Below, piece by piece: positions 1-12,049 of a stretch of DNA of 64,000 nucleotides. The DNA is from Lathyrus oleraceus (taxonomy: Eukaryota > Streptophyta > Magnoliopsida > Fabales > Fabaceae): contig NC_066585.1 in the NCBI RefSeq assembly GCF_024323335.1, positions 180,128,294 to 180,192,293 of the forward strand, written 5' to 3'. Under the pieces are notes generated by a model. The model was given only the letters and a program-made list of their open reading frames with translations, did no database searches and was not told the DNA's origin. Made by a program: the position numbers and the translations under genes. Every line of letters starts with the position of its first letter. Positions within the stretch are counted from its first letter, which is position 1.

Positions 1-150
1 AGGGTGGTCATAGTTGAGGATGTGGACCTAAAACTTAGACCCGCGTCCGTAAGAAAGTGAGGGCAGGGCGGGGAAAGTCCGCGGGCACTGCACTCTTTAA
101 GCCTAAAAATGCAAAAATTTATGTAAATACTCATTTATATTTTGACGCGT
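1..150 (+). mobile_element. hAT-like MITE fragment, cut by window start
   Basis: The GC-rich stretch matches, in the same orientation and with scattered differences, the interior of the complete element at 54355-54705 (shared words around 'agtgagggc', 'ggggaaa' and 'gcctaaaaatgcaaaa'). The left terminus is outside the window and the right limit is approximate. Confidence 0.6.
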
Positions 151-361
151 GTGCACACTAAAAAATATGGACAAACGGGCACGTAGTGTTATATAAAAAC
201 AATAGGTTATCTATACCTATCGATAAAGGGGATACATCCTTTTGGCATGACCTATTTATTTTCCCTATTTACCCTTGAGGCAAATTGTTTTTATCTCACA
301 CATAAATATAGCAGTTTTAACTCAGTTACAATATAATTGGTAGCCGCTGTTAACTAACTCC
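151..361. other. AT-rich spacer, no gene seen
   Basis: No coding signal. The words around 160-190 (a run ending in an acgggcac motif) resemble those near 4891-4920, which may be Helitron terminal sequence. Confidence 0.5.
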
Positions 362-364
362 TAA

Positions 365-764
365 GGGTGTGTTTGTTTCAAGTTTAGAAGTAACATTCCT
401 TGAAATCTTATTCCCGTCATTATTATTACTTAGAATAGTATTCCTATCCAAGTGTTTGGTAAAAACTAAATTTTCTAGGAATGTTTATAATATTTATTTA
501 ATTTAAAAATTATAAAAAATAAAATAAATAAATGTGAGTAGTAGTGGGGAGTTGTAGTTAGTTGAATTTTATTCCCATGAGAATGTTGGATTCCCACCCT
601 TTAAACCTTGGAATAAAAATAAAAGAACCATTTGAAAATAAAGTTCCTGGGAATAAAATATACCTTGGAATAATTTTTAAAAAATTGAATCAAACATGGG
701 AATGTTGCATTCCCATGACAATATTCCCAGGAATATTTTTTAAAACCTTGAAACAAACACACCC
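365..764. mobile_element. Tourist-like (PIF/Harbinger) MITE
   Basis: The left end GGGTGTGTTTGTTTCAAG is matched exactly by its reverse complement CTTGAAACAAACACACCC at the right end. The trinucleotide TAA flanks both sides (362-364 and 765-767), the usual 3-bp target duplication of PIF/Harbinger elements. The interior is AT-rich with repeated 'attccc/gggaat' words and has no credible protein. About 400 bp, non-autonomous, would depend on a PIF transposase encoded elsewhere. Confidence 0.85.
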
Positions 765-767
765 TAA

Positions 768-1261
768 GCATACCACGTTTCGGTTCTTTGCATACACTTG
801 AGATAATCAGTTTCTGTTCATTTCCAATTGAGATTATTTGACGACTCGCTACCAGGATACCCAAGGATAACCACTAAACACACTTTAATCCAAGTATACA
901 CTAATCATGCCATCTATATTTGAAATATAATTCATCATTAATTTTATTTGAAAAGTACACTTAGTATACTCATTAGAAATCCTTTGTTTTACTCATTCAA
1001 CAATTAATAAAGGCAATATACCACTATGAAGGCAAGCCCTTAAACTTCCTCTCTTTTTCATGTCTTTCAAATATTATTTTTGTTATCTCTTTTACTTAGA
1101 AAAATATATTTCAAATGAATAACAACCCCGAACTCTCTTATAATTCTTCTCCTTTCTGTTCAATTTGTTTTTATTTGTTTTGAAAAATGGTCATTTTCAT
1201 TTTGAATCATTTCGATTTTGAATTTGGTTAAGTTTGATTTACAAAAGTAAAAAGATCTTGC
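768..1261. other. AT-rich intergenic, no gene seen
   Basis: I see no coding region, RNA gene or terminal repeat in this stretch. Confidence 0.5.
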
Positions 1262-2370
1262 AAATCTCATTAGAGTTGTTGCCGCAATAATTTGGAATGA
1301 AGCACCAATGACAAACAAAAATTGTTTGGAAGCCTTAGATCTATCATTACAAGACATTTGTAGCAACAATGCTCCATTTGGTGGAAAAGTTCTGATCATG
1401 GGGGGAGATTTTTGTCAAGTTCTTCCTGTTGTAAGAAAAGGTACTAAGGCACAAATGATTTCAGCGTGTATTGTTCAGTCTCATTTATGGGATCATACCA
1501 AGATTTTGCGTTTGTATCAAAATATGCGATCCTTGCATGATCAAGAGTTTGCAGAATTTTTTATTCGCATTGGTGATGGTGTTGAACCTACCAAAGCAGA
1601 TGATATGGTGAGATTACATTCACAGATTGCAATCCCATGGGACAGTGAACATTCCATACAAGTACTTATCCAACATCTTTTTCCTAATTTAGAATTGCAT
1701 GGTTGGCATGCCCCATATATGGTACAAAGAGCTATTTTGACACCAACAAATGATGATGTCCAAAAATTGAATGATATGATTATCGACAAGTTTCCAGGAG
1801 AAGAACATATTCTAAAGATGTGATAATCATAATTTATACCAGCAAGAATTCTTAAACTCAATTACACAAGGTAGTTTTCCACCACATATTCTAAAGATGA
1901 AAAAGGGTGCACCATTGATGTTGTTACAGAATCTAGATCCTAGATATGGATTGTGTAATCAGACGCGGTTATTATGTCGTGGTTTATTTATGAATATGTT
2001 GGATGTGGAAATCCTGGCAGGAAACAATGCAGGAAAATGAGCTTTTTTGCCCAAAATTAAAATAAAAACATCTGCAAGTGATGGGTTGTCTTTTGTCCTT
2101 AGTAGAAAGCAGTTTCCTGTGGGACTAAGTTTTGTTATTACAATAAGTAAATTACAAGGACGAACCATTCCAAATGTTGGAATATATCTTCCACGACATG
2201 TTTTTAGTCATGAACAGTTGTATGTGATTTTATCTAGGGGTGTTTCACAGACTACGACAAGAGTTTTAACTAGGGAAGAAAAATTGAACGGAGAAGATGG
2301 TGACTACACAAAAAATATAGTCTTCAAACAAATTCTTTTATCGCACTCGAAGTTATTTATTAAGTACATT
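1262..2370 (+). pseudogene. Helitron PIF1-like helicase, C-terminal part, broken
   Basis: Conceptual translation gives the C-terminal half of the PIF1-like helicase that plant Helitrons carry in their Rep/Hel protein. It starts around IIWNEAPM (Walker B region), continues through GGDFCQVLPVV, QNMRSL and RAILTPTNDDVQKLND, and ends with the conserved tail including SKLQGRTIPNVGIYLP and LSRGVSQTTTRVLT. In an active element this enzyme would unwind DNA during rolling-circle transposition. The Rep nuclease and the Walker A part are absent here. The frame is broken: TGA/TAA after ILKM near 1820, with material missing before QQEFLNSI, and a TGA after AGK at 2038. The 3' 250 bp (from about 2260) is repeated at 4598-4846. 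Dead gene; the family call is secure from motif order. Confidence 0.85.
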
Positions 2371-4040
2371 AAAAAAATTGCTCACACGTTGATTCTCATT
2401 TTAGTTACACGACATACCAAGATTATATTGTATTCTTTATATCATAACTAAATATAATTTTATTTTGCTTTAATATACAGGCAAACTAGAACACAGGCAA
2501 ACTAGAACACAGTGAAATTTTTCAATTATGTAAGGAGTTGAGTAGAAAGAATATTGAAACTTGCTTTGACATAAAAGTAAGTTATACTTAATAATTTATT
2601 TTATGTTTTTATGTTAGATATCAATTGGGTCATACTTATTATCACTATTCCTATTCAATACATTTTAGATAGGAGACTTTGAAGATAAATTGAACACATG
2701 CAAGGATGAACAAACAATTTCATTCATCGGCAAACTCGACAATAAGGTGTATTTACTTTTTCCGCAATACGTATAAAAAATTGTTTCTTGCATTTTCACC
2801 ACTCTTTCACTAACATTTTTATCATCCTTATTGAAACATGTCAAACATCTAAAAATTTACTCTGTTGGTTGGAGTTCCACAGTGATAACAGATAAAACAC
2901 AACTTTGGAAAATGGTGAAAAGAGAAATAATATCTCAAAGGATGGACATGTTTTTATTTAATTAATTTAAGAATACTTTTACTCTAGAATATTTTTGAAT
3001 GCATGAATTTAACTTTTATTTGTGGTTTATGTAAATAAAACCATATATATTTACTAAGTCCATTGCTTTCCTTTTTTACCAGAAACTCGGGTAATTCAGA
3101 AACAAGTCATAATTGTTGTTCTACCAAATCTAGACTAAAACAAAGTATCTCCATTCTCCATGTATTATTTGTGTCACAATAAATCATATTATATTCAAAC
3201 GAGTCAAATGTTTTTAATGTATTTCTTTGATGATATGATATTTCGTCATGTATTTGTAGTTTTTTAAATCTCAAGAGCGCATTGATAAATGGATGTACGA
3301 AAAATTGATTTGAATCTTTATAAGGTTAAAAAAAAATATATTACACTACTTGCTATTAATTTTACTATGTTTTTCTCTAAAAAAATCTAATTTAAAAGTC
3401 TTACATTTTTTCTTTATTGCGTAAAACAATTGTAGAAAAAAAGAAAATAATTCGAATAAAGATTTCATGTTCGACATTCCTCTTAAAGAACGTCGTTGAT
3501 TACACAATATATATATTACTTTGCATGTTTTGATATAATTTATCATATCTTTGTTTATCATTTTTAAAGTGTAATAATATTATTTTTAATGCGACGTACA
3601 ATAGAAACCTAATAAAAAGAAAAACATAGATTTATTTTTCTCTGCTGTGCGCATTAATATTATAATATAAATGATTAAATTAAGTAATTACTTAAATATT
3701 CTAATAATTTTATATTTGAACAATATATCTTGATAATTATATATTATTTAGATGTGAATTTAAATGTTATATATCTTTATATTTTTATATTGCAATATCC
3801 TTTTACCTCACAAATCAATAATGAGACCACCACAAATATCGACACTTGCGTATAATGTGAGTAAACCTTGACGATCACTACATTAATGTATTTGATGCTA
3901 TAGACCAACATGGACGAGTAACATGAAAATTTCATAAATTGTGATCTCTAAATCATGCTTATTTCCAACTGATGTCATTCAAACATTTATTAGATCAAAC
4001 TAAATTTTAAAATTTAATTTTTGCAAAAAGGATCCTTGAA
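2371..4040. other. AT-rich TE-derived spacer, no gene seen
   Basis: No coding region found. Includes the continuation of the Helitron 3' flank to about 2515 and, at 3620-3655, a stretch ending tctgctgtgcgcattaa that recurs at 4865-4892. Confidence 0.5.
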
Positions 4041-4044
4041 TTTG

Positions 4045-4330
4045 AAGGTGAGTGGGACAGGAATAATGTTAGAAGAACAAGGCAACATAGTGATTAAGTA
4101 ATCATTATGATTCAGTTTCAAAGTTAACAATAATTAGGCTGAATACGAAGCACTAATCACATGGATAAAATTTGAGAGAGAAATAGAGGCAATCAACCTC
4201 TGGGCAAGAAGTAACTCCCAAATTATAGTTAACCAGATTAAAGTCGAGTACCAAATAAAAGAATTAACTAAAAGTGAATCGTCAATTTTTAACAACATAA
4301 CTTTATCTATCTATGATATAGAAATGACTT
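4045..4330 (+). pseudogene. Ty3/gypsy RNase H fragment
   Basis: One plus-strand frame reads FKVNNN, then a stop, then AEYEALITWIKFEREIEAIN, with NSQIIVNQIKVEYQIKEL further on. This resembles the plant gypsy RNase H segment in which NNQAEYEAL and DSQLVVNQIKGEYQ are conserved. Several stops and substitutions (including the Q of NNQAEY) show it is an old relic. No LTR belonging to it is recognisable. It lies about 0.8 kb from an oppositely oriented gypsy integrase relic, so the two probably derive from different or rearranged elements. Confidence 0.65.
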
Positions 4331-4510
4331 CTCCATAGTAACCCTCTCAGATTGGCCTTCATCTAAGAGGGTAAAATTCTGAGTATCGGTTTCATTGATC
4401 ATAAAAGAAAATTCATGTTAAAAGAATATATTCGAATGTTGTTCTATTATCCATATATACCACTCTCCCTTTCAATTTTCGTTCCAAGATCCATATATTC
4501 GAAGTACAAT

Positions 4511-4920
4511 CATTTTCCGAATCGATCATGCCCGAAAGCCAATCTCTCACTATAGATTCCATTTTAAAAGTGAATCGTCATTTTCCGAATCGATCAAGAG
4601 TTTTAACTAGGGAAGGAAAATTGAAAGGAGAAGATGGTAGATACACAAAAATTGTAGTCTACAAACAAATTCTTTTATCGCACTCGCAGATATTTATTAA
4701 GTACATTAAAAAAATTATCACACATTGATTCTCATTTTGGTTACACGACATACCAAGCTCATATTGTATTCTTTATATCATAACTAAATATAATTTTTGT
4801 TTGCTTCAATATACAGTCAAACTAGAACACGGTAAAATCTTTCAATATTAAAAAAAAAACATATATTTATTTTTCTCTGCTGTGCGCATTAAAAAAAGCG
4901 GATAGACGGGCATACGATAA
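4511..4920 (+). mobile_element. Helitron 3' fragment (helicase tail plus possible terminus)
   Basis: 4598-4725 codes for the same helicase tail as at 2260-2380 (RVLTREGKLKGEDGRYTK...) and the match continues through the noncoding 3' part to about 4846. It then joins a stretch ending ctgctgtgcgcatt and acgggcatacg, which resembles the 3' end of many plant Helitrons, although I cannot see an intact hairpin followed by CTRR. The phrase attttccgaatcgatc occurs twice (4511 and 4579), a small local duplication. Confidence 0.6.
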
Positions 4921-5041
4921 CTCCCACCAACTCCATGTGTACTACTGACAATGAATTCAGAAATGGATACGGTATAAAGTGGTTTTTTTTTTATAAAGTC
5001 TTAAATGCAACCAAGACGACCAAAAATTTGGAGGAATCTTC

Positions 5042-5098
5042 TTTGTTTGTTGATTTGACTTTACACTTTGTTTGTTGATTTGACTTTACACTTTGTTT
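5042..5098. repeat. Two-copy tandem repeat, about 26 bp
   Basis: The unit 'tttgttgatttgactttaca' with its flanking ctttg is present twice head to tail, followed by a third partial ctttgtttga. Confidence 0.8.
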
Positions 5099-5109
5099 GA
5101 GAGTGCTAT

Positions 5110-5560
5110 ATAGAGGTAAAATGTTGGATGATGTGCAAATCCTTTAGTAACCCCTATAAACTTTTGTCTTTGAACTACGTTCCATTGTCAGTTACTACGA
5201 TAGGGGGATGCCGAATCTAATGAGGATGTTTCTTTTAAAGAAATGCTAGATGTTGTGACCCATAATATTTGCCAATAGTCCTGCTTCAACCCCTTGGTAA
5301 AATAATCAATAGTGACGATCAATTATTTCCATTCTCCACCAGGAAAACAACGAAGATGATAATAGAGCGGTGATCCCTACTAGGGGAGCAATGTGTATGT
5401 CACCATGCATTTAGCATTTTTGACATTTCTGGCTGTAAGTGTATTCGTTCATCTTCGACCAATAATAGCCGACACTTAGAGTTTTCTTGGCTAGTGCTCT
5501 CCGTCCCTCGTAGCCTTCGTGAATTTCCTCCGAGACCTTAATTCCGTTCTAATTTGTCAA
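5110..5560 (-). pseudogene. Ty3/gypsy integrase fragment
   Basis: The minus strand reads, from about 5530 downward, a plant gypsy integrase zinc-binding segment (ARKTLSVGYYWSKMNEY followed by QKCQKC, the CxxC of the HHCC finger, then MHGDIHIAPL). It continues into the catalytic core region (VTIDYFTKG; the following GVEAG...FFKRNILIRFGIPLS is in a shifted frame) and a TDNGT-like LTMERS. Integrase inserts retroelement cDNA into the genome. Multiple stops and at least one frameshift make this a relic. No neighbouring pol domains or LTRs are recognisable. Confidence 0.75.
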
Positions 5561-6424
5561 AAACTTCGATAAAGAATTTATGATGCCTCACCTATAGAGT
5601 CAACCTTCGATAAGTGAGTATGAACAAACATTTCTTTTGAAACGTCTCTTTTATTTTTTCTAGTAATGTACCACCATGATGTATTCGGAAGTAAGTGTTC
5701 CTTAGTCTTTCGGGTTTGATTTTTATATGTGCTGATATTTTTTTTATAAAAATTTGATTTTCTAATATTTTAATTATAGTATTTATATTAAGATATTTAT
5801 GTTAATTATTATTTTTTATTTGAATAAATTAAATCAACACTAATGCGGTCAACCAATGATCCATCGGTATAATCAGTAACCTTATAGCAATGCATCTGAA
5901 CATTTTCTTAAATTTCACAAAAAAATAAATTAAAAACAATATAATCACAAAATATAAACAAACTAATATTTCTAGTTTACCCCTTTCTCTTTTATTTAAA
6001 TAAGACATACAATTTAAATGAAAGATTAAATTTAATATAAATCTTGTTACAAGGGAAAACCAAATCCATATTTAAGATGTATTTATCAAAAAGATTGAGA
6101 TCCGTGTGGCTCTTTCTAAAACGAACAGAGCGGAACGGAGTGAAATGGTACGGAGTGAGTGAAATGGTACGGAGTGAAATTGAATAAATATGTCATTTTA
6201 TTGTTTGGGTATTTTATAACGGAATAGAGCAATTTTCTCATTCATTTGTTTGGGTATAAAAAGTGATGGAAAGAGATGGAATTGGATGGAATGCATTCCA
6301 TCATGTTCCGCTCCATTCCATCAATTTTTAGTTAAACCAAACAATGGAATATAAGTTTATCCGTCATATTCCACCAATCCAAACATAATCTAAAGAAATA
6401 GTAGTTCACACCAATTTTTCCCTC
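5561..6424. other. AT-rich spacer, no gene; repeat-like stretch near 6120-6390
   Basis: No gene seen. 6120-6390 holds imperfect direct copies of 'gtacggagtgaaat' and 'tgtttgggtat', with ggaatgg-type words at both ends in opposite orientation. It may be a degenerate MITE, but no target duplication is evident. Confidence 0.4.
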
Positions 6425-6439
6425 CACTACGTCAAAAAC

Positions 6440-7058
6440 TGGAATAGACAGCGCACCTTAGAGGGCGCTTTCTTAAAGAAGCGCACTCTAAATTAAAGAG
6501 AAAAATAAGGAGGAATAGACAGCGCACTTTAAAGGGCGCTTTTGTAACAAAGCGCCCTCTAAAGTGAAGCGAAAAAATAATGAGGAAATGGAGGGACACC
6601 AATAGAGGGCGCGTTTATGAAAGCGTCCTCTAAAGGTACCCTTAGAGGGCGCTTCTAAAAAAGCACTCTCTAAGTCCATGTACATTTCCAGTTTATAAAG
6701 CGCTTTTGGAAAGCCTTAGAGAACGCTTTTTTAAAGAAGCGCACTCTAAAGTGAAGAGAAAAATAAGGAGGAGTAGACAGCGCACTTTAAAGGGCGCTTT
6801 TGTAACAAAGCGCCCTCTAAAGTGAAGCGAAAAAATAATGAGGAAATGGAGGGACACCAATAGAGGGCGCGTTTATGAAAGCGCCCTCTAAGGGTACCCT
6901 TAGAGGGCGCTTTTAAAAAAGCGCTCTCTAAGTCCATGTACATTTCCAGTTTATAAAGCGCTTTTGGAAAACCTTAGAGAGCGCTTTTAGAAGCGCCCTC
7001 TTAGGCCCCCTTTAGAGGGCGCTTTTTTTACACAAGCGCCCTCTAAGGTCCCCTTTAT
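6440..7058. repeat. CACTA left subterminal repeats with a 258-bp tandem duplication
   Basis: Many copies of TAGAGGGCGCTTT and its complement AAAGCGCCCTCTA occur in opposing orientations, giving hairpin pairs with short spacers. 6475-6732 and 6733-6990 are a tandem duplication about 258 bp long, shown by near-identical text including 'ggagggacaccaatagaggg' in each. In CACTA elements such motifs are binding sites for the TnpA-class protein; that role here is inference. Confidence 0.85.
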
Positions 7059-7766
7059 TAAACATTAAAATTATAACATATATACTGCATGTCTCTTTAT
7101 TTTCCCTCTCTATATGCTATTTCGTTTACGTAACTGGGTTTTCTCTCTACTGCGATTACTCTCTACTGCGATTACTCTCGTCCTCCGTTCGTTCTCCCTC
7201 CCTCACCGTCGTCGTCGCCGTCGCCTTTTTCTGCTGCTGCGTTCACGTTCACTGAGTTATCTGCGTCCACCGTCGCTGTTCACTTTCTTCTCCATTGTTA
7301 CCGTCACCTTGAAGGTATTTCTCTTCTCCATCGTTACCGTTCACTTTCTTCAGGTGTTTGATTAGGGCATTTTCTAAACTGAGTTTTACATTTTGTGCAT
7401 TATGTTTATTAATGTTGTTTAGGGCAAACGAGCACTATATGGTGTTCATGAGCACCTTGTTGTAAGGTTTTTTATTTCTGATTGAAAACTAATGTCATTT
7501 GGAGTGTGTTTGAGCTTGTGCTTGGAAGTTTGATGATTATGGATGCAAGTTTGTTCATGTTCCAAACACCATAAGTTTGCATTGGTCTTTTGTATGCAGT
7601 AGGTGTGTGTGAGTTTGTATTCAATAATGATGAAAAAAAGAGAGAGTTTAGATTGTTGTAACATGAGAGAAATGGAAAGTATATGAATGTGTTTTTTGTG
7701 TAGCTTCACGAATATGGTCATTGTCTTACTTGGGTCTTATTGAATCATTTTTATATTACAGATAAA
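7059..7766 (+). promoter_or_regulatory. Promoter/5' leader of the CACTA accessory gene
   Basis: After the subterminal repeats comes an AT-rich block ('aacatatatactgcatgtc', 7075-7093) and then a pyrimidine-rich leader with many ctc/ctt and cgtcgtcg words (7085-7360), typical of a plant 5' UTR. No protein here is credible. A 5' UTR intron is possible because the leader-to-ATG distance is long and gt/ag sites are present. The exact start site cannot be seen. Confidence 0.45.
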
Positions 7767-10483
7767 ATGGCTAACCAAGACGATACCCATGACGCGAGTG
7801 GATCACGTAACAATGTTGAAAAAGAAAACAAACGAGGATTGACTGTTATGAAGTCAATCATTCGTGCAAGAGACAAGGGTGAAAAATTCGAAGTACATTG
7901 GAGTGCTGAAGACCAACTAATTGAGCCTAACGGTTCAATGTTGGCAAGTTACATTGGTTCCCTTGTTCGACAACATATTCCGATTACATGTGATAATTGG
8001 AGAAGTCCGGAATTGAAGGTTGGCAAAGAAAAAATATGGTCCGAGATACAGGTACTTACCATATATTATTATATGTTTTTTTGTTGACTATTTGTTGACC
8101 ATATATTATTATAATATTACTTATAATAACACACTCCATTTGTATGTTTTTTAGAGATCCTTTCACATCGATGAAAGCCGGCAAAAATATTGTATTCAAT
8201 TGGCCGGAAAAAGACTCCGAGGATTTCGATCCTTTTTGTCCAACAAATTTCTCAAGGATGAGGAAGGAAACTTTGTTGAAGCAGAACGGCCAATGAAGTA
8301 TGCGGAGATTATTTCAGCCGAAGAATGGGATAACTTTGTCGCCAAACGAAGAAACGAAAAATTCCATGTAATGTCTATTAATTATGGTATTATACAATTG
8401 TTAAGTTACTTGGTTCTAATATGCCTTAAACTTTTTTATCCAGGAAGTAAGCGATAAAAATCGGAAAAGGGAATCAAAACCCGCGTATCCGTACAAAAAA
8501 GGGCGTACGGGATATGCACGGTTACAACAAAGAATTGTGAGTATATTCAAATTCTATGAGCTTATACATTGTCACAATATGTTATAATTGATGATCTTAT
8601 AATCTGATTCAATTTGTAGCTAGCCGAGGAGAAAAGTGACGCAACATCTCTTCCGGAGCACGTATTGTGGAAGGCTGCTCGGGTTGGGAAGGATGAGGTT
8701 GTCGTTGAAGCGGTTCAAAATGTTTATGACGAATGTGTAAGTATATGAAACATTATTTCTTTAATTATATAGAAAATTTTGTTAGACATATAATTCATTT
8801 TTAATCTCCTCTAATAATATTTCAGGAGACTTTATCCCAAACCTTACCTTCAACCGAGGTCCAGGATTGCAGGAGCGTACTTAGTCGAGTACTAAATGTT
8901 CCTGAGTATTCCGGTCGTGTGAGGGGTAAGGGTTTTGGTGTGACTCCGTCGGCATTTTATAAAAAACCAAAAACAAAAAATCCTACCAACAAAGAGGTGA
9001 TGGAGACCTTGGCGGAGTTAAGGGCACAAGTACTCGAACTGCAAAAGGAGAATGCAAGATATAGAGAGGAAAGGTGCGGTTCCGAGGCAAAAGATACTAG
9101 TGACCGAGCTAGTATCAATTGTCAACCGAAATTTCCCGAGGTAATTATATATGTTATTCTGAAATTAGAATAGCACTTTTTTACTTGACACATATACACG
9201 TTAACAATAACATTTATTATTGGTTTAGGGCATTACACCTTGTCAGCTGTATCTATCGTCACCAACTTATCGCATGGTTGGTAAGGGAAAAGTGCACAAC
9301 ACTTCGGGTGAATTACTTCACCATAATCCCCTCCCGGTGGGATATATGAAAGTTTCGGTTGACCTTGTATTAGATACCGACGCGCTTCTACCATTACCTG
9401 ACGTTGTTTCAGAGACAACGTTGATGCGAGATGCAGTCGGATCCTTTGTTGGATGGCCGTCAGATCTAATTTTCCCAGATGCCGAGGTATATATGTTCTA
9501 AATGATTATGAATATTTAGTATTCACATTTCAATTCAGCTACAATTATGATATTTAATCAATCCTTATTACATGGTAATGTTAGACTCCTACAAGACCCA
9601 CACATAAAGCTGGTAAAGGGATTTCAAGACGCATCGAGTCGGTTGCATCTCAAAAAGAGGTACAAATATATATACCCATTGAATTATATACGCAACGATT
9701 CTGTTGCATCACAAAAAGTCATGATTTAATTTATTTGAATTTTTAGGTTCCCGGTCGAAAGTTGAAAAAAGCTGGTAAGGATATTCCAACGACGTCCGGA
9801 ACAAAATCTCAAATTATGATGCGTCTTGAGAAAATGGTGGAAGAGTCCGATATTATGCACGGCGCCATCCGTAGTGTAGATTTTGATGAAGGTGTTTTCG
9901 GAATTGCTCATTCCGAAATAATTGCAAAGGAGGACATGCAACAACTTTTTGAACACGAAGAATTGGGCATCGCTGTCATTCATACATACATATGGTACTC
10001 CGATCAATCTATTATTTACTTAGTTGAACAATTTATTTACACATTTCAATGAGTAGTTTAATGTTTATTATGTTTCTATTTAAGGTATATGTATGTAACA
10101 TTGATGCGGGGAACTGAATTGTGTAACCGATTCAATTTTATTGCTGCTTCCCGTATCAACACAACGTTTATAAGGAAAAATCCAACATCCGTAAAGAATG
10201 AACTAGTCGATAGATTCATGGCGGCCGGCGATAATACTACACCCAGTTTGTATTTTTTACCGTTTAATTCTGGCAACGGGTTAGATTTTCTTTCTAATAA
10301 TTTCATTCTAATCTATGTATATCTTTTACGTAGAAAATTTTCATGCATCTAAATTTTTGTTTTATTGTACAGTGGTCACTGGGTGTTGGTTGCTATGGAT
10401 CTTTCGAGACTAATGGTGTATTATCTCGATTCGTTATCGGGTGATTGGAGTAAATATCCGAGTATGAAGAAGACGGTTGACGC
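7767..10483 (+). pseudogene. CACTA accessory protein, exons 1-10: Transposase_24 domain and start of Ulp1 protease
   Basis: ATG at 7767 (MANQDDTHD) opens exon 1. By GT/AG sites and frame I place exons at 7767-8051, 8155-8367, 8444-8536, 8620-8736, 8826-9140, 9229-9486, 9585-9659, 9747-9994, 10085-10279 and 10373-10483. Exons 2-5 give the plant Ptta/En/Spm transposase family (Transposase_24) signature, for example AGKRLRGFRSFLSNKF, EEWDNFVAKRRNEKF, YPYKKGRTGYARLQQ and EHVLWKAARVGKDE, followed by a short coiled coil near AELRAQVLELQKENARYREE. Exons 8-10 begin a C48/Ulp1 cysteine protease with the catalytic His in GHWVLVAMDL and Asp in YYLDSLSGDW. No stop or frameshift is present. The gene is broken only by the retrotransposon inserted at the exon 10 donor; it resumes at 20319. 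Functions: DNA binding for transposition and SUMO-type peptidase activity, both by family. Confidence 0.85.
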
Positions 10484-10484
10484 G
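10480..10484. repeat. Target site duplication ACGCG, left copy
   Basis: ACGCG immediately before the LTR start TGTCATACGG, matched by ACGCG at 20225-20229. Confidence 0.95.
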
Positions 10485-11976
10485 TGTCATACGGTGAACT
10501 GACTTTTTGTGTTTTTTTAATCGCAATGTCGCGGTTAGCAAGAGTCGCCACCGACTTTTCTTTTATCCAATAAGGAAAGGTGGAAAAGAACAGGAAAGAC
10601 CTTAATTTAGATTCTTAGGTTCGGGAGGTACATTATACAAAGGGAAGGTGTTAGCACCCTTTGTATCCATGGTTATCCATGGGCTCTTAATTGCTCAATC
10701 ATTTATGTTTTGCTAGTTTGAAAAAGGTGGTTGAGAAATGTGTAGGAAATGTTTTGAAAAGGAGAATTTAACTTTGTAATGATTCTTGCATGAATGTATA
10801 CAAAGTGGTTATCTCATTTAGTTTTGAAAATAGTTTAGAAAAATAGTTTGGAAATGTGTGAGGTGTGAAAAGTATTTTAGGTTATGAATGAGCAATTAAG
10901 GGTTATACCTGTCCGAGGTCTTTCCGGGCATTTCCTATCCTTATGAGGGTAAAACTGTCCTTACTATTGAGAGGTAAGTAGTTTTATCCTTTGGATGTAA
11001 AGGGACATCGTAGGGTCATCGATTGGTCATCGAAGGCAACAGTTGTGAGGATACCTTAGCATTCGAAGGGACTATCATCATTTAACCGTAGGCTACACCG
11101 AAGGGACATCGAGGGACAAAATCGTATTTTCGAAGGCAACATCCGAGGGACTATGATTTATTTTATGATGATTTAATCGAAGGGTCTTTGCTAAGGGTAT
11201 CCCCATATTCGCGGGACATGACCATAATACCGTAATCGTAGGGTAACAAAGAGAGGTCCAAGATCACATGTTTAAAGGTCGTATTTTAAAGTCAATTAGG
11301 TGATTAGGATGAATCTCCACATTAAAATCAATACATTAAAATTAATACATTAAAATTAATTAAGCAATTTAGGGTGGATCTTCATAAGGGTATCCCACAA
11401 ATAAAGTGGAAGGCCTAAACAACACTCTTTTCCTGGGATATGTGAACCTTTACAAAATTCAGCAAACGGGTTAGAATACCAATCAGGGTGCAATCGAGGA
11501 TTACACCGCAAAAGAAAACACAGCAGCATGAATGTCAGGCAAAACAGTGCATAATTAACATAGAATAGATCAGGTTACGCATAGGACATAACAAATATCA
11601 ACGGCTGTCCCGTTCGTCTCTGCCTCGCCTAGCGAGGGTACATGCTCGCTTAGCGATGTGCTAGCGAGCGGCCACGGGTTTGGAGTTTGACAGCAGCACG
11701 ACCTCCGAAAACCTGAACTTTTATGGCATTTGATTACGATTAAAAGCATAAAACAATAGTGATGCGCAAACCTGCTTGCAACTAAGCTGCTATGTTGAAG
11801 AGACTGATCGCTTTTGGTATCGGATGGAGTTGGGCGGCGGTAGCTTCGGAGCGGAGGAGCGGCCTTCAGGGTTTCTTCACTCGGAACTCTCTAAAGTAGC
11901 CTCCAGGGTTTTTGTGCCAGGGTTTTCGTTCGTCTTCTTCTGTTTTTCGTCCTCCCCTTTTCATTACTGAAGTGCT

Positions 11977-11990
11977 GGTATTTATAATGC
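11977..11990 (-). promoter_or_regulatory. Putative LTR TATA box
   Basis: The minus strand reads GCATTATAAATACC, a TATA motif in the LTR of the minus-strand element. The same site in the other LTR is at 19914-19927, which would drive the full-length transcript. Confidence 0.5.
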
Positions 11991-12049
11991 TCTTTTTTGT
12001 GACCTAATGGGCTCAGAATGAAGCCCGAAATTTTCTGTTGTCTGTCAGC

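Noticed and set aside
6488..6943. Two nearly identical 65-aa minus frames
   Set aside because: Produced by the duplicated CACTA subterminal repeat, not a gene.
7114..7365. 83-aa Leu/Arg/Ser-rich frame
   Set aside because: Pyrimidine-rich leader sequence translated by chance; no homologous pattern.
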